The notes under the pieces are model-generated. The model did no database searches. It was given only the letters and a program-made list of their open reading frames with translations, and had not been told where the DNA came from. This document shows, piece by piece, positions 27,145 through 36,431 of a stretch of 64,000 nt of DNA. Made by a program: the position numbers and the translations under genes. Each line of letters begins with the position of its first letter. Within the stretch, counting starts at the first letter, position 1. This stretch comes from G963663775 sp963663775 (GTDB lineage Bacteria > Bacillota > Clostridia > Oscillospirales > Butyricicoccaceae), in contig OY760624.1 in NCBI GenBank assembly GCA_963663775.1, forward strand, positions 1,674,001 through 1,738,000, read 5' to 3'.

Positions 27145-27688
27145 ATCGATAATGCCACGTGAAAGCGTCTTTTGGCAAATTACCGTGCAGGATTTCCCCA
27201 AAAAAGCACCGCACATTGGCTTCCAGTCCGTCCAGCGGACCATCGTTGTGAAAATAATAATCGTAATGATAGTGGGTAACATCATCATCCGAGCGGTTGC
27301 CGAGCGGGCCTGTCTGCTCCACCGCCTGCCGCCGCACGAGCAGCGTTTGGCAATTTGCGCCGACTGCCTGCCGAAACCGTTCGATTTCGGCGGTTTCACG
27401 GATGTGTACGAACAGAATTTCCTCTTGGCTTTGTAAAAATGCGGCGTACTGCTGCATGCAGTACGTAAATGACAGGTCATTCCATTCGGTGAATGCCTGC
27501 TTCAGCCGTGACAGCAAGAGGCGTGCCGCCGGCGTTTTTTCACCATCCCACCCTGCGAAGCGGGCGATTTCCAAAATCGGTGTGATGGAGGAGATGTTGC
27601 GCACACGATAGTCGTGTGCCGCAAGGGCACAGAGGGTATCCTTGCCGACCCCGCCCCGTCCGTTGACGATAATGACCCGTTTTTCCAA
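27143..27688 (-). CDS. P-loop nucleotide/nucleoside kinase-like protein
   Basis: A 181-residue P-loop protein with VIIVNGRGGVGKDTL (Walker A, GxGGVGKDT) at its start, resembling deoxynucleotide monophosphate kinases and related uncharacterised kinases of Clostridia. I chose TTG at 27688 because GGGGAAGGAA precedes it at 9 nt. The only upstream ATG (27733) lies inside an extended -10 element (TGCTATAAT, hexamer at 27732-27737) and so cannot be a start. The C-terminal half contains DDDVTHYHYDYYFHNDG, a His/Asp-rich stretch of unknown role. Confidence 0.65.
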   Translation of the reverse strand: MEKRVIIVNGRGGVGKDTLCALAAHDYRVRNISSITPILEIARFAGWDGEKTPAARLLLSRLKQAFTEWNDLSFTYCMQQYAAFLQSQEEILFVHIRETAEIERFRQAVGANCQTLLVRRQAVEQTGPLGNRSDDDVTHYHYDYYFHNDGPLDGLEANVRCFFGEILHGNLPKDAFTWHYR

Positions 27689-27731
27689 AAGATTTTCGTT
27701 CCTTCCCCGTGTTCCAAAATGTATGCAATTC

Positions 27732-27740
27732 ATTATAGCA
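27732..27740 (-). promoter_or_regulatory. Extended -10 promoter for the kinase-like gene
   Basis: On the minus strand the sequence reads TGCTATAAT, an extended -10 with a consensus hexamer and only a weak T-rich -35. It lies 44 nt upstream of the TTG start and explains why the ATG inside it is not used. Confidence 0.6.
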
Positions 27741-27794
27741 TAGACCGCTTTGGAAAAAAAGAGGGGAGGACGGAAAAAGCACGAGGGTGATGCC

Positions 27795-28373
27795 TCAAGC
27801 GTGGGTGCACATATCTTGATAGGGGAGCAGAATGCGGCGCAGCAGGTCATCGAGCAGGCGCACGATGTCTTCCTGCGAGAGAGTGCTTTCCTCCTGCTGC
27901 AGCCATTTGTGAATGACGGCAATGGCACCCGCCCCGATAAACCGTGCCATATAATCACCGGTGTGTGCGGCGGGCGTGCTGCGCAGCTGATGATATTGCT
28001 CGATGACGGCAATCAGCTTGTCGCTGAAGCTGTCATCTCCGCTGGTGCGCATCAGACTGCACACGAGTTGGCGGTTTTCCAGCAGATAATCGGTGGCACG
28101 GGTCAAAACGGTGTGCAGAGAATGGTTTTTGTCCGCATGCGCTGTGGCTTCGATGAATTGCGAGCAGGCGGCAATCATTTCGTTTTCCAGCTGCTCCCGC
28201 AGGTCGTACACGTCCTTATAGTGCACGTAAAACGTGCCGCGGTTGAGGTCGGCACGCTGGACAAGGTCGGTCACGGTGATGTCCTTGAAGTCCTTTTCCT
28301 GCATCAGTTCTGCCATTGCCTGCCGCAGCAGCCGCTTGGTGCGGCGCACACGGCGGTCTTCGGTTTGTGCCAT
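27795..28373 (-). CDS. TetR/AcrR-family transcriptional regulator
   Basis: A 192-residue protein. The N-terminal helix-turn-helix is RTKRLLRQAMAELMQEKDF then ITVTDLVQRADLNRGTFYVH, the TetR consensus (TGTFYxHF-like turn). The C-terminal ligand domain is unclassified. It is divergent from the MMPL transporter with two related inverted repeats between them, so it most likely represses the transporter operon and itself. The ATG follows AAAAAGGAGGC on the minus strand. Confidence 0.92.
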   Translation of the reverse strand: MAQTEDRRVRRTKRLLRQAMAELMQEKDFKDITVTDLVQRADLNRGTFYVHYKDVYDLREQLENEMIAACSQFIEATAHADKNHSLHTVLTRATDYLLENRQLVCSLMRTSGDDSFSDKLIAVIEQYHQLRSTPAAHTGDYMARFIGAGAIAVIHKWLQQEESTLSQEDIVRLLDDLLRRILLPYQDMCTHA

Positions 28374-28414
28374 AGGAAAGCCTCCTTTTTAAAAAAATAT
28401 CGGATTTTTTAACA

Positions 28415-28529
28415 GAAAACATACGAGTGTTCAATAAAGAACAAAAACATTGTTAATTGACGATTGCAAAACAACATCTTGCAAGATATACTATACCACG
28501 TACTGTTACTAAACACAATGTATGTTTTC
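28415..28529. promoter_or_regulatory. TetR operator pair and divergent promoter region
   Basis: A promoter for the transporter is TTGCAA (28464-28469), 17 nt, TATACT (28487-28492). Two related AACA..TGTT palindromes flank it: AACATACGAGTGTT (~28418-28431) and AACACAATGTATGTT (~28513-28527). The second resembles the first read backwards (AACAC N3-4 TATGTT). The extended arms GAAAACATAC (28415-28424) and GTATGTTTTC (28520-28529) are exact reverse complements. A TetR dimer at each site could block both directions of transcription. Confidence 0.6.
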
Positions 28530-28550
28530 AGAAAGGTTGGTGTTTTTTGG

Positions 28551-30956
28551 GTGAAAAAGCGAAAGCACAGCCCCATTGACGGCATCGTCAACCACCGAAA
28601 GGGCATCGAAAAGCTGTTTGTTTTGCTCGTGCTGTTCAGCCTGCTGTGTGCGCCGTTTGTGGGGGTCAATTTTGACCTGACGGTGTATCTGCCGGATTAC
28701 GCCCCCTCCTCGCAGGCGTTGGACATCATGGAGCAGGAGTTCACCTATCCGGGCATGGCGCGTGTGATGCTGACGGATGTGTCGCTATATGAAGCCAAGG
28801 CGTATAAAGACCGCATTGAGGCGGTGGACGGCGTGGATTCCGTGCTGTGGTGCGATACGGAAACCAATATTTTGGGGTCGGATGCGTTCATCGATTATAG
28901 CAATATCGAGGATTATTACAAAGATAACTGCGCCTATATGGACGTGACCTTTGTGGAAAAGGATGCCTCCACGGAAACCCACCGTGCGGTGAACGAAATC
29001 CAAACGCTGCTGGGGGACAAAGGCGTGATTGCCGGTTCGGCGGCATCCGATACCATGCTGGGGCCGACCATCAACGCACAGGTTGCCAAGGTGATGGTGG
29101 TGGCGCTGTTTGCGATTTATTTGATTTTGACCCTGACCACCACCTCGTGGTTTGAGCCGATATTGTTTTTGATGGTGATGTTCATTGCTATCATCATCAA
29201 CAACGGCACCAACATCTTTTTGGGCACGATTTCCTTCATGACCAATGCGGTGGCATCCGTGCTGCAGCTGGCGATTTCGATGGATTATTCCATCTTTCTG
29301 CTGCACAGCTTCACGCACGAAAAGGCAAACGGCATTGAACCCGAACAGGCGATGGCAAACGCTCTGCGCACGTCTTTCGTTTCCATCATGTCCTCGGGGG
29401 CAACCACGATTGCCGGATTTTTAGCACTGACGCTGATGGAATTCACCATTGGGCGGGATATGGGCTTGGTGCTGGCAAAGGGCATTGTTATCAGCCTGCT
29501 GACCGTCATTTTGCTGATGCCTGCCTTGATTCTGCGCTTCCAGTCCAGAATTGAAAAAACGGCGCATCGTTCCTTTATGCCGAGCTTTCGCAAGCTGGGC
29601 GAAGTGGTCTACAAACTGCGCATCCCTGTGTTTGTGCTGCTTGCTCTGCTGGTTGTGCCAAGCTATGTGGGGCAGGGGATGTGTGACTTTACATATGGAA
29701 ATGAAGCCATTACCAATTCGGAAGGTACCGAGGTATATCAAAGCGAACAGCTGATGAACGCCAAGTTCGGCAAAAGCAACATGATGCTGGCACTGGTGCC
29801 CGTGGGGGACAATGTGCGGGAAAAAGAACTGACCGACACCTTGGAGGATTTGCCCTATGTCAAAAATGCGACCTCGCTGGCAGGCACACTGCCGGAGGGG
29901 CTGCCAGAGGAATTTCTGCCGTCCAGCTTGACGGAGGATTTGCATTCGGCGCATTGGTCAAGACTGCTCATCAGCGTCAACAGCGGGGGGGAGAGCGAAG
30001 CGGCGTTCGCCTATGCCGATGAAGTGCGGCAGACGATTGCGGACGCTTATCCAGACGACCAGACCTATCTCATTGGCACAACCCCCAGCACCGAAGATAT
30101 TCGGGACATCATCAAGGATGATTATGCGCATGTCAATGTGCTGTCGCTGCTGGGGGTGGCATTGGTCATTGCGGTGGCGTTTCGGTCAATCGTGCTGCCC
30201 ATTGTGGTGTTGATTCCGATTGAAACCGCCGTGTTCATCAACATGGTCATTCCCTATATCAGCGGACAGCGGCTGATGTTTTTGGGATATATCATTTGCA
30301 GCTGTGTGCAGTTGGGGGCGACGGTCGATTATTCTATCTTGCTGACAGGCAACTATCTGGATGCCCGTTCGCAGGGCGACCGCAAAGAAGCCGCCATTCG
30401 CTCCGTGACCACCAGTGCACTGTCTGTGCTGACCTCGGGCATTATTTTGACCCTCATCGGCTATGGGCTGTATTTCTTGACCACGATTGACGCCGTGGCA
30501 ACGTTGGGCGAAATGATTGGGCGAGGGGCGTTGCTCTCTGTGATTTTGGTGCTGTTTTTGCTGCCGATTTGCTTGATGATTTTTGATAAACTGATTGTCA
30601 AGCAGGATTATGCCACCAAAAAGCATGCCACGATGAATCGCATTCGTGCCACCAAGCTGATTCGTCCCAAGGTGAGTGCGCTGAAAACACAGGCACGGGA
30701 GCTGCATCGGCAGATACACGAGAACCGCAAGGCACGGCGGCAGGCATTTTTGCGCAGGCTGCGCGGCAAAAAAGCGCAGGAACCCGCACCAGAGGAAGAA
30801 ATGCAGGAGGAAACGCAGGAGCAGCTGCCGCCAGACCCTGTTTCCTCTGCACCAGAGGCACAGCAGACAACGCAGGAACCTGTGCAGTCACCCACACCCG
30901 TGCAACCAGAACAGGAGGAGCATTCCGATGAAAAGAAATCTGAAGATGAAACATAG
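28551..30956 (+). CDS. MMPL/RND-family membrane transporter
   Basis: An 801-residue protein of the MMPL (YdgH/YdfJ-like) type. There are two repeats, each with one TM helix, a large extracellular loop and a five-helix bundle. SMDYSIFLLHSFTHEK (first repeat) and VDYSILLTGNYLDARSQGDR (second repeat) are the equivalent cytoplasmic-end motifs. The C-terminal ~90 residues are a charged, Glu/Gln/Pro-rich cytoplasmic tail. GTG 28551 gives the expected KKRKHSPIDGIVNHRKG start, but the ribosome binding site (GAAAGG) is 14 nt away, so the start is not certain. It is probably an exporter of lipids or hydrophobic compounds under control of the divergent TetR gene. Confidence 0.88.
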   Translation: MKKRKHSPIDGIVNHRKGIEKLFVLLVLFSLLCAPFVGVNFDLTVYLPDYAPSSQALDIMEQEFTYPGMARVMLTDVSLYEAKAYKDRIEAVDGVDSVLWCDTETNILGSDAFIDYSNIEDYYKDNCAYMDVTFVEKDASTETHRAVNEIQTLLGDKGVIAGSAASDTMLGPTINAQVAKVMVVALFAIYLILTLTTTSWFEPILFLMVMFIAIIINNGTNIFLGTISFMTNAVASVLQLAISMDYSIFLLHSFTHEKANGIEPEQAMANALRTSFVSIMSSGATTIAGFLALTLMEFTIGRDMGLVLAKGIVISLLTVILLMPALILRFQSRIEKTAHRSFMPSFRKLGEVVYKLRIPVFVLLALLVVPSYVGQGMCDFTYGNEAITNSEGTEVYQSEQLMNAKFGKSNMMLALVPVGDNVREKELTDTLEDLPYVKNATSLAGTLPEGLPEEFLPSSLTEDLHSAHWSRLLISVNSGGESEAAFAYADEVRQTIADAYPDDQTYLIGTTPSTEDIRDIIKDDYAHVNVLSLLGVALVIAVAFRSIVLPIVVLIPIETAVFINMVIPYISGQRLMFLGYIICSCVQLGATVDYSILLTGNYLDARSQGDRKEAAIRSVTTSALSVLTSGIILTLIGYGLYFLTTIDAVATLGEMIGRGALLSVILVLFLLPICLMIFDKLIVKQDYATKKHATMNRIRATKLIRPKVSALKTQARELHRQIHENRKARRQAFLRRLRGKKAQEPAPEEEMQEETQEQLPPDPVSSAPEAQQTTQEPVQSPTPVQPEQEEHSDEKKSEDET

Positions 30957-33006
30957 TACTGCCGGTTTGCTGGCGGCGGCGTGTCTGCTGCAGGCAATCC
31001 CTGCGGCGCAGGCGGCCCCTCCTGCGGTGGAAACCGATGAGGCGGTGTATGTCAATCTGGACTATTATGGTGCATTGCAGGATATGCGCATCGTCAAGGG
31101 CGTGAGTCTGAACGGACAGAACACCTTCACCGATTACGGCGATTATGCCGAGGTGCTGAATATGACCAGCTATGACACCCCGACCGTGGCAGATGGACAG
31201 GTGACATGGGATTTGCAGAACCCGGACGAGGGACGCTTCTATTATGAGTGCATTCCGTCACAGGCGGAAACCATGCAGCTGCCTTGGACCTTTGACGTGA
31301 CTTATCGGCTTAACGGCGTGCAGGTGACGGCAGAGGAGTGCGCAGGGGCGCAGGGTACGGTGGAAATTACCGTGCAAGCCACGCCGAATGCAGATGCAGA
31401 CGAATATTATCGTAACAATATGGCGCTGATGGTGACACAGGGCATTGATATGTCCAAGAATCTGTCGATTGATGCGCCTGGGGCACAGGTGCAGTCGCTC
31501 GGCACGTATAAAACCGTGCTGTTTATGGGATTGCCAGGAGAGGAGTGCACGTTTGTCACCCGTATCGGCTCGAATGACTTTGACTATGCGGGTACATACA
31601 TGATGATGGCACCGGCAACCGGTTCGCAGATGGACCGCATTGCAGACCTGCGGGAGGCAAAGGACAAACTGGAGGATGCCAGCGATGACCTGCATCAAGG
31701 CATGGACTCGATGCTGAATACGGTGCAAAGCATGAAAAGCGGCATTGCGGGGGTGCAGTCCGGCGTGTCTGGCTTGGATGCGGCACGGCAGCAGGTGCAG
31801 GCGGCAGATGCGCAGAATGATGCCAACATGGACCAGGCCTTGACGGATTTGCAGACCATGATTGACCAAATGGATGCCAGCCTGCCAGAGATGGAAAACA
31901 GCATTCAGACGATGACCGATGCCAACAACACCATGGACAGCATTCTCGATAAACTCATCGAAAGCCAGAGTGATTTGGAGGCATACAAAGAGGATTTGCA
32001 GAAACTGCACGAAAATCTGACAGAGATGATAGAGATGTGCGACGACCTGGCGCAAATGACCTATGACAACGGGGATTATGATTATGTGATGAAGAATGTA
32101 CAGGGGGCATTGTCGAGCATGGTCAGCTCCAGTACAGCACTGGCGGATTCATTGAGCGATTTGCATGGCAATTTGGAACAGCTTGCCTATGATACGGCGA
32201 GCGGGACCTACTCCGGCGATTCCATGACAGCGTTTCTGATTATTATGCAGCGCATGCCTTCGGGGCTGTTCAGCCATTTGGAAGACATGATGGATGCGGT
32301 GGCACTATTAAGCTCTTCGGCAAAATCCACACTCACATTGGTGGATAGCTATGTGGATACGATAGAGGACCACGCAGACGATTTGTCGGCAACGCTGGGC
32401 ACGCTGAACAAGCTGGTGGCGCAGGCGGAAAGTACGATTGACGTGGTGGATTCCGTGATGGACGATTTGCCGGCGATGCAGGAAACGATGAACACCGGTA
32501 CGCAGGACATAACCTCGATGCTGCAAAAGAGCATGGATTTGCTCACCTCGACCAAGCAGACCATGGTATCCACGAATAAAACCATTGTGGAGCTGCGCCA
32601 GACCCTGCTTTCCGTGCGGCAGCAGGCGAATGACAGCACCAAGCAAACGGTAGACGGCTTGCTCGATGTGCTGCAAAAGGCACTGGATTCTTCGGCAAGC
32701 CATGACATGCAGCGGGCGAGCGACACCATTTATGACACCACCAACGATGAGTTTGATTCGCTTGAGGATGATACCAATGTGCTGAATATTGACAATTCGC
32801 TGCAGCTGCAGTCCTTTACCTCCAAGGAGAATCCTGCCCCCTCCAGCCTGCAATTTGTGGTGCGCACGGCGGAAATTTCGCCTGAAAGCGTGGAAAAGCA
32901 GATTGCAGCAGAGCCAACGACGGAGGATATTGGCGTTTGGGCTCGGATTGTGAATATTTTCAAGAAGATTGCAAGCGCCGTGCAAAGCGTGTTTGCGGAA
33001 GATTGA
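30928..33006 (+). CDS. Secreted coiled-coil partner protein of the MMPL transporter
   Basis: A 692-residue protein with a Sec signal peptide (KMKHSTAGLLAAACLLQAIPAAQA). A ~200-residue N-terminal beta-rich region follows, and then a very long helical region of Asp/Met/Gln heptads (~residues 230-600), like the extracellular part of YhgE/Pip-type proteins. The C-terminus has a single amphipathic/hydrophobic helix (IVNIFKKIASAVQSVF). The start at ATG 30928 is preceded by CAGGAGGAG and overlaps the transporter gene by 29 bp, showing translational coupling. It probably assembles with the transporter at the cell surface; the exact role is unknown. Confidence 0.75.
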   Translation: MKRNLKMKHSTAGLLAAACLLQAIPAAQAAPPAVETDEAVYVNLDYYGALQDMRIVKGVSLNGQNTFTDYGDYAEVLNMTSYDTPTVADGQVTWDLQNPDEGRFYYECIPSQAETMQLPWTFDVTYRLNGVQVTAEECAGAQGTVEITVQATPNADADEYYRNNMALMVTQGIDMSKNLSIDAPGAQVQSLGTYKTVLFMGLPGEECTFVTRIGSNDFDYAGTYMMMAPATGSQMDRIADLREAKDKLEDASDDLHQGMDSMLNTVQSMKSGIAGVQSGVSGLDAARQQVQAADAQNDANMDQALTDLQTMIDQMDASLPEMENSIQTMTDANNTMDSILDKLIESQSDLEAYKEDLQKLHENLTEMIEMCDDLAQMTYDNGDYDYVMKNVQGALSSMVSSSTALADSLSDLHGNLEQLAYDTASGTYSGDSMTAFLIIMQRMPSGLFSHLEDMMDAVALLSSSAKSTLTLVDSYVDTIEDHADDLSATLGTLNKLVAQAESTIDVVDSVMDDLPAMQETMNTGTQDITSMLQKSMDLLTSTKQTMVSTNKTIVELRQTLLSVRQQANDSTKQTVDGLLDVLQKALDSSASHDMQRASDTIYDTTNDEFDSLEDDTNVLNIDNSLQLQSFTSKENPAPSSLQFVVRTAEISPESVEKQIAAEPTTEDIGVWARIVNIFKKIASAVQSVFAED

Positions 33007-33010
33007 CTGG

Positions 33011-33049
33011 AAAGCACCACTGTGTGAGAAAAAAACACGGTGGTGCTTT
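33011..33049 (+). terminator. Weak intrinsic terminator
   Basis: AAAGCACCAC plus TGTGT pairs with ACACG plus GTGGTGCTTT. The T-run is short (TTT), so termination may be partial. Confidence 0.5.
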
Positions 33050-33083
33050 GGTTTGAAATTTGTTAAAAATGTACAGAAAATAT

Positions 33084-33112
33084 TTGCGTTTTCGAAAATA
33101 ATTTGGTATAAT
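33084..33112 (+). promoter_or_regulatory. Predicted SigA promoter for the PocR-MCP gene
   Basis: TTGCGT (33084-33089), 17-nt spacer, TATAAT (33107-33112), 56 nt upstream of the start. Confidence 0.65.
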
Positions 33113-33167
33113 CAAAGCCACAGATGAGAAATAGCGCATGTGAAAAAATAACAAGGGGGTTGTGTAG

Positions 33168-34202
33168 ATGGTCGTGTTAAATGGGTCGGACATAGACGTG
33201 AGCAAACTGGAAATGGCAGACATCATCGACAGAGAGGTGCTGCAGAAGTTTTTGGACAACTTTGCACTGGGATTCAACTGTGCGGCGGTGTCCGTGGGCA
33301 GAGATGGGGAAGAGTTTACAAGACCAAGCCATTATCGTCCGTTTTGTGCCAATTATGTGCACGCATCGGATGTAGGCGATGCACGCTGTGCCGCCTGTCA
33401 CAAGGAATTCGGACAGCAGGCAACGGCACGCAGACGACCGTACATCGCGCAGTGCCATGCGGGACTCATCGATTTTGCCGCACCGATTTTGGTGGAAGGC
33501 GAATTGATTGGCACGCTGCTGGGCGGTCAGATTTTGGACAAGCCTGCAGACGAAAATAAAATCAGCCGTGTGGCATCGGAAATTGGTGTAGACCAAGAGG
33601 GCTTGGTTGCGGCATCCCGCAAAGTGGATGTTGTGGAGATGAAAACCGTGGAAGCGGCGGCAGAGGTGCTGTATGTGGTGAGCAATGCGCTGGCGCAGAG
33701 CGGCTATAACCGCATCAAAACCGATGTGATGGCGCAGGGACTTGCCAACAACTTCATTCAGATTTCATCCTCGGTTGAGCGGCTGGCGCAGGACGCACAG
33801 TCGATTTCCGGCAACCAAAGTGCACTGGTGGAGCAGATTCATGACGTGGGTGTCAATGTCAAGGAAATTGCATCGGTGCTCAAATCCATTACGAAGATTG
33901 CAGACCAAACCCGTATTTTGGGCATGAATGCCTCCATCGAAGCGGCACGCTTTGGTGTGGAAGGCAAGGCGTTCGCAGTGGTGGCGGAGGAAATCCGCAA
34001 TTTGGCAGACAGCACCAAGGCAACCGTTTCTTCCATCGATACCATCAGTGAAAAAGTGGAAAACAGCATTCAAAAAACCGTGGACAACGCCAACAACACC
34101 TTGGAAACGACATCGCAGCAGTCGGCTTCCATGGAAGAGCTGTCCGCAGCGGTGCAAAACACTGTGGGATTGGCGGAAATGCTCCATAATTTGCATTCAT
34201 AA
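33168..34202 (+). CDS. PocR sensory domain-methyl-accepting signalling protein (soluble)
   Basis: A 344-residue protein with no TM segment. Residues ~20-180 are a PocR-type ligand domain: HYRPFCANYVHASDVGDARCAACHKEF-like Cys residues, CHAGLIDFAAPILVEGELIGTLLGGQ. Residues ~190-340 are an MCP signalling hairpin with the family tip IADQTRILGMNASIEAARFG and the AVVAEEIRNLADSTKATV segment. It looks like a cytoplasmic chemoreceptor; PocR domains in other proteins bind small hydrocarbon derivatives, and the ligand here is unknown. The ribosome binding site is AAGGGGG. The nearby CheX-type genes suggest a shared chemotaxis-like pathway. Confidence 0.85.
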   Translation: MVVLNGSDIDVSKLEMADIIDREVLQKFLDNFALGFNCAAVSVGRDGEEFTRPSHYRPFCANYVHASDVGDARCAACHKEFGQQATARRRPYIAQCHAGLIDFAAPILVEGELIGTLLGGQILDKPADENKISRVASEIGVDQEGLVAASRKVDVVEMKTVEAAAEVLYVVSNALAQSGYNRIKTDVMAQGLANNFIQISSSVERLAQDAQSISGNQSALVEQIHDVGVNVKEIASVLKSITKIADQTRILGMNASIEAARFGVEGKAFAVVAEEIRNLADSTKATVSSIDTISEKVENSIQKTVDNANNTLETTSQQSASMEELSAAVQNTVGLAEMLHNLHS

Positions 34203-34350
34203 GGAGTTCCCCCCCCGTGTTGTTGGATTACGAAGCAGGCAAGGAAACGGATTTATTTGGTGTTCTGGGTAAAAAACACCATATCGACACGTGACTGACA
34301 CAAACAGCGTGTAACGTAATACATAATAAACAGAAAGGGGAGTTGAGCAA

Positions 34351-35181
34351 ATGAGTAATATGATTACTTCTGGAGTTGCAAGCAGCTATTTTTGGACACA
34401 GCAGCGCACCAATGCGTCCAGCACAGCGTCCGGCACTGCTGCCAATACTATGGCAAGCACGGCGGCAGATGCAACCACTTCGGAAGAAACGCAGGGTTCG
34501 GCAGCTTCCATGACCAATGGCGTGGATTCGATTGAATTGAGTGCGGCAGCACAAGCCTTCTTGCAGTCCAATGGACAGGCGGCATCCGGCGCAATGAATA
34601 GCGTGTCGGGCACCTCCTATAGCGCAAACAGCAACGCATTGCTTTCTGCAACAGCTACCACAACCGCAACCGATACAGGAGCGGCGGCGGAAGCGGCGCA
34701 GGCGGCATTGGATGCACTGTCAACCGACACGGACACCGAGGAAACCGCAGCAGCGGCACAGGCAGCACCGCCCCCACCGCCGATGGAGTTGCCGACCAGT
34801 GACACCGAGGTGACCACGCAAGACACCACTGCGGTGGCGGCATCGACTGATACATCTGCAACCGGCAGCACCACAACGGACACAACAGACGAGGACAGCA
34901 CGGATACCGATTCTGACGATACCAGCACCTCGTCCGTGGGCGGCAGCAAACCGGCAAAGCCGATGGGCGGAACGCCTCCGGCTGACGATGCAGAAGACGA
35001 TGATGACGATGTGGATTTGTCGACCTTGACGGAAGAGGAAATTGCACAGTTGGTGGCAGAGGGCACAATCACGCAGGCAGAAGCCACCAAGGAACTCAAA
35101 TCTCGTGAAGATGACAGCGACACCACAGACACGGCAAGCGCAGCGGAAGCGGCAGCATCTGTGATGGATGATGCGTCCTAA
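34351..35181 (+). CDS. Low-complexity Ala/Thr/Asp-rich protein with an LSxAAQ-type motif
   Basis: A 276-residue protein without a signal peptide or TM segment. Its N-terminal third contains GVDSIELSAAAQAFLQ, which resembles the D-x-V-x-L-S-x-x-A-Q motif seen in FlgM and other flagellum-associated proteins. The rest is a disordered acidic linker with a PPPPPMELPT stretch and a final LTEEEIAQLVAEGTITQAEA helix. It lies between the MCP-like gene and the response regulator. A flagellar or chemotaxis connection is only an inference; otherwise the function is unknown. It ends at a strong terminator. Confidence 0.6.
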   Translation: MSNMITSGVASSYFWTQQRTNASSTASGTAANTMASTAADATTSEETQGSAASMTNGVDSIELSAAAQAFLQSNGQAASGAMNSVSGTSYSANSNALLSATATTTATDTGAAAEAAQAALDALSTDTDTEETAAAAQAAPPPPPMELPTSDTEVTTQDTTAVAASTDTSATGSTTTDTTDEDSTDTDSDDTSTSSVGGSKPAKPMGGTPPADDAEDDDDDVDLSTLTEEEIAQLVAEGTITQAEATKELKSREDDSDTTDTASAAEAAASVMDDAS

Positions 35182-35205
35182 ACGAGCAGCGGCGGCACCT
35201 GCGTG

Positions 35206-35257
35206 TATATGCAAGAAAAAAATCTCGGGTTATCCGAGATTTTTTTTCTTGCATATA
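35206..35257 (+). terminator. Strong intrinsic terminator
   Basis: A perfect stem extends from TATATGCAAGAAAAAAATCT to its complement with a GTTAT loop (35229-35233), and the inner part CTCGG/CCGAG is followed by T8. The next 310 bp (35258-35567) before the response regulator contain a TATACT -10-like box near 35342 and no gene that I can support. Confidence 0.85.
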
Positions 35258-35567
35258 CGGAAAATATATCGGCAAAATTCATAAAAATCTTTAAAAAAGT
35301 TTGAGATTTTAGATTCACTAGTGACTTTTTTTGCAGATGTGCTATACTTAAAGCAACGGCATTTAGGGCAACACCGCATGATTCATGCAAAATGGTTTGA
35401 TGCAGCGCTTATGGGCAGAAATTCTGCCATGTGTTACAAAAAAACGGGAATCCATTGGGGATTGCTTGCGTTTTTTGTTTCATCTGCCACCATTTTCTGC
35501 GGACGCAATCCATATGGCAGAATTGTGCAGGATCACCTTAGAAAAAAGAGAGGTTAGGGAAATTTTT

Positions 35568-36431
35568 ATGAAGGATATTCGAATCGTCATTGTAGATGAC
35601 TCTGTTTTTTCCATCGCTTTTATTCGAAATGCGTTGGAGGATAAAGGGTTTGAGGTTGTGGGAGAAGCAGGCTCCTTGGAAGAAGTCAAAGAAGTGGTGC
35701 AGGCACAAAAGCCAACTCTCGTGACGATGGACATGACACTGCCGGGAACGGACGGACTGGAATGTACCCGTGCCATCCATGAAATTGACCCAGACATCAA
35801 GGTTATTGTCATCAGCTCGATGATGGATGATGAAATCGTGCACGAGGCAAAGAAAAACAAGGTGTCTGCCTATATTCAAAAGCCCATCGATGCGGATGAG
35901 CTGGTGACCACCATTCACCGCGTGATGGCATCGGACGAATTGTATGCAACGCTGCAGGAAGAGTACTTTGCAGTGTTTAAAGAGGCGTTGATGGACGGGC
36001 TGAACCGCATGACCAAGACTCTGCTGACCTACCAAACAGAGTATCCTTCCGAACAAGAATATCCTTCGGAGGGGATGGCGGTTATCATCGGCATCATCGG
36101 CAAATTTTCCGGACGCATGCTCATCGACTTGTCCCGAGAAACCGCAGGCAATATTGCGGCGGCGATTTTCCGGCGTGAGGCAAAGAGCAACGAGGAAATT
36201 ATGGCGGCGATGAGTGAATTCACCAACATCATTGCGGGCAATGCCTGCTCGCTGCTCAACCGCAAGGATAAGGCGTTTGGTTTGCGTGTGGCACCGCCGT
36301 CTATCCTGCACGGCGAAAAGGTGCTGATTTCTGCCCCCAATTTCAGCACCATGACAGCCATTGCCGATTCGTCGTTTGGCACCATGCTGCTCAATGTAGG
36401 CTTTCAAAGGGGGAACGATGAATGGATGTAA
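35568..36431 (+). CDS. Response regulator fused to a CheX-type phosphatase domain
   Basis: A 287-residue protein. Residues 1-125 are a CheY-like receiver (DIRIVIVDDSVFSIAFIR, phospho-acceptor Asp in LVTMDMTLPGTDG, switch ISSMMDD, Lys in YIQKPID). Residues ~140-287 are a CheX/CheC-type domain with AMSEFTNIIAGNACS, which carries the ExxN dephosphorylation motif. The fusion can receive a phosphate from a histidine kinase and probably removes phosphate from a second receiver, perhaps from its own. The ATG at 35568 fits AGGGA; longer in-frame readings lack one. Its stop overlaps the next CheX gene. Confidence 0.85.
   Translation: MKDIRIVIVDDSVFSIAFIRNALEDKGFEVVGEAGSLEEVKEVVQAQKPTLVTMDMTLPGTDGLECTRAIHEIDPDIKVIVISSMMDDEIVHEAKKNKVSAYIQKPIDADELVTTIHRVMASDELYATLQEEYFAVFKEALMDGLNRMTKTLLTYQTEYPSEQEYPSEGMAVIIGIIGKFSGRMLIDLSRETAGNIAAAIFRREAKSNEEIMAAMSEFTNIIAGNACSLLNRKDKAFGLRVAPPSILHGEKVLISAPNFSTMTAIADSSFGTMLLNVGFQRGNDEWM

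Noticed and set aside
34617..35214. Minus-strand frames opposite the acidic low-complexity protein
   Set aside because: Ser/Val- or Cys/Arg-rich mirror images of the Ala/Thr/Asp-rich plus-strand repeat.
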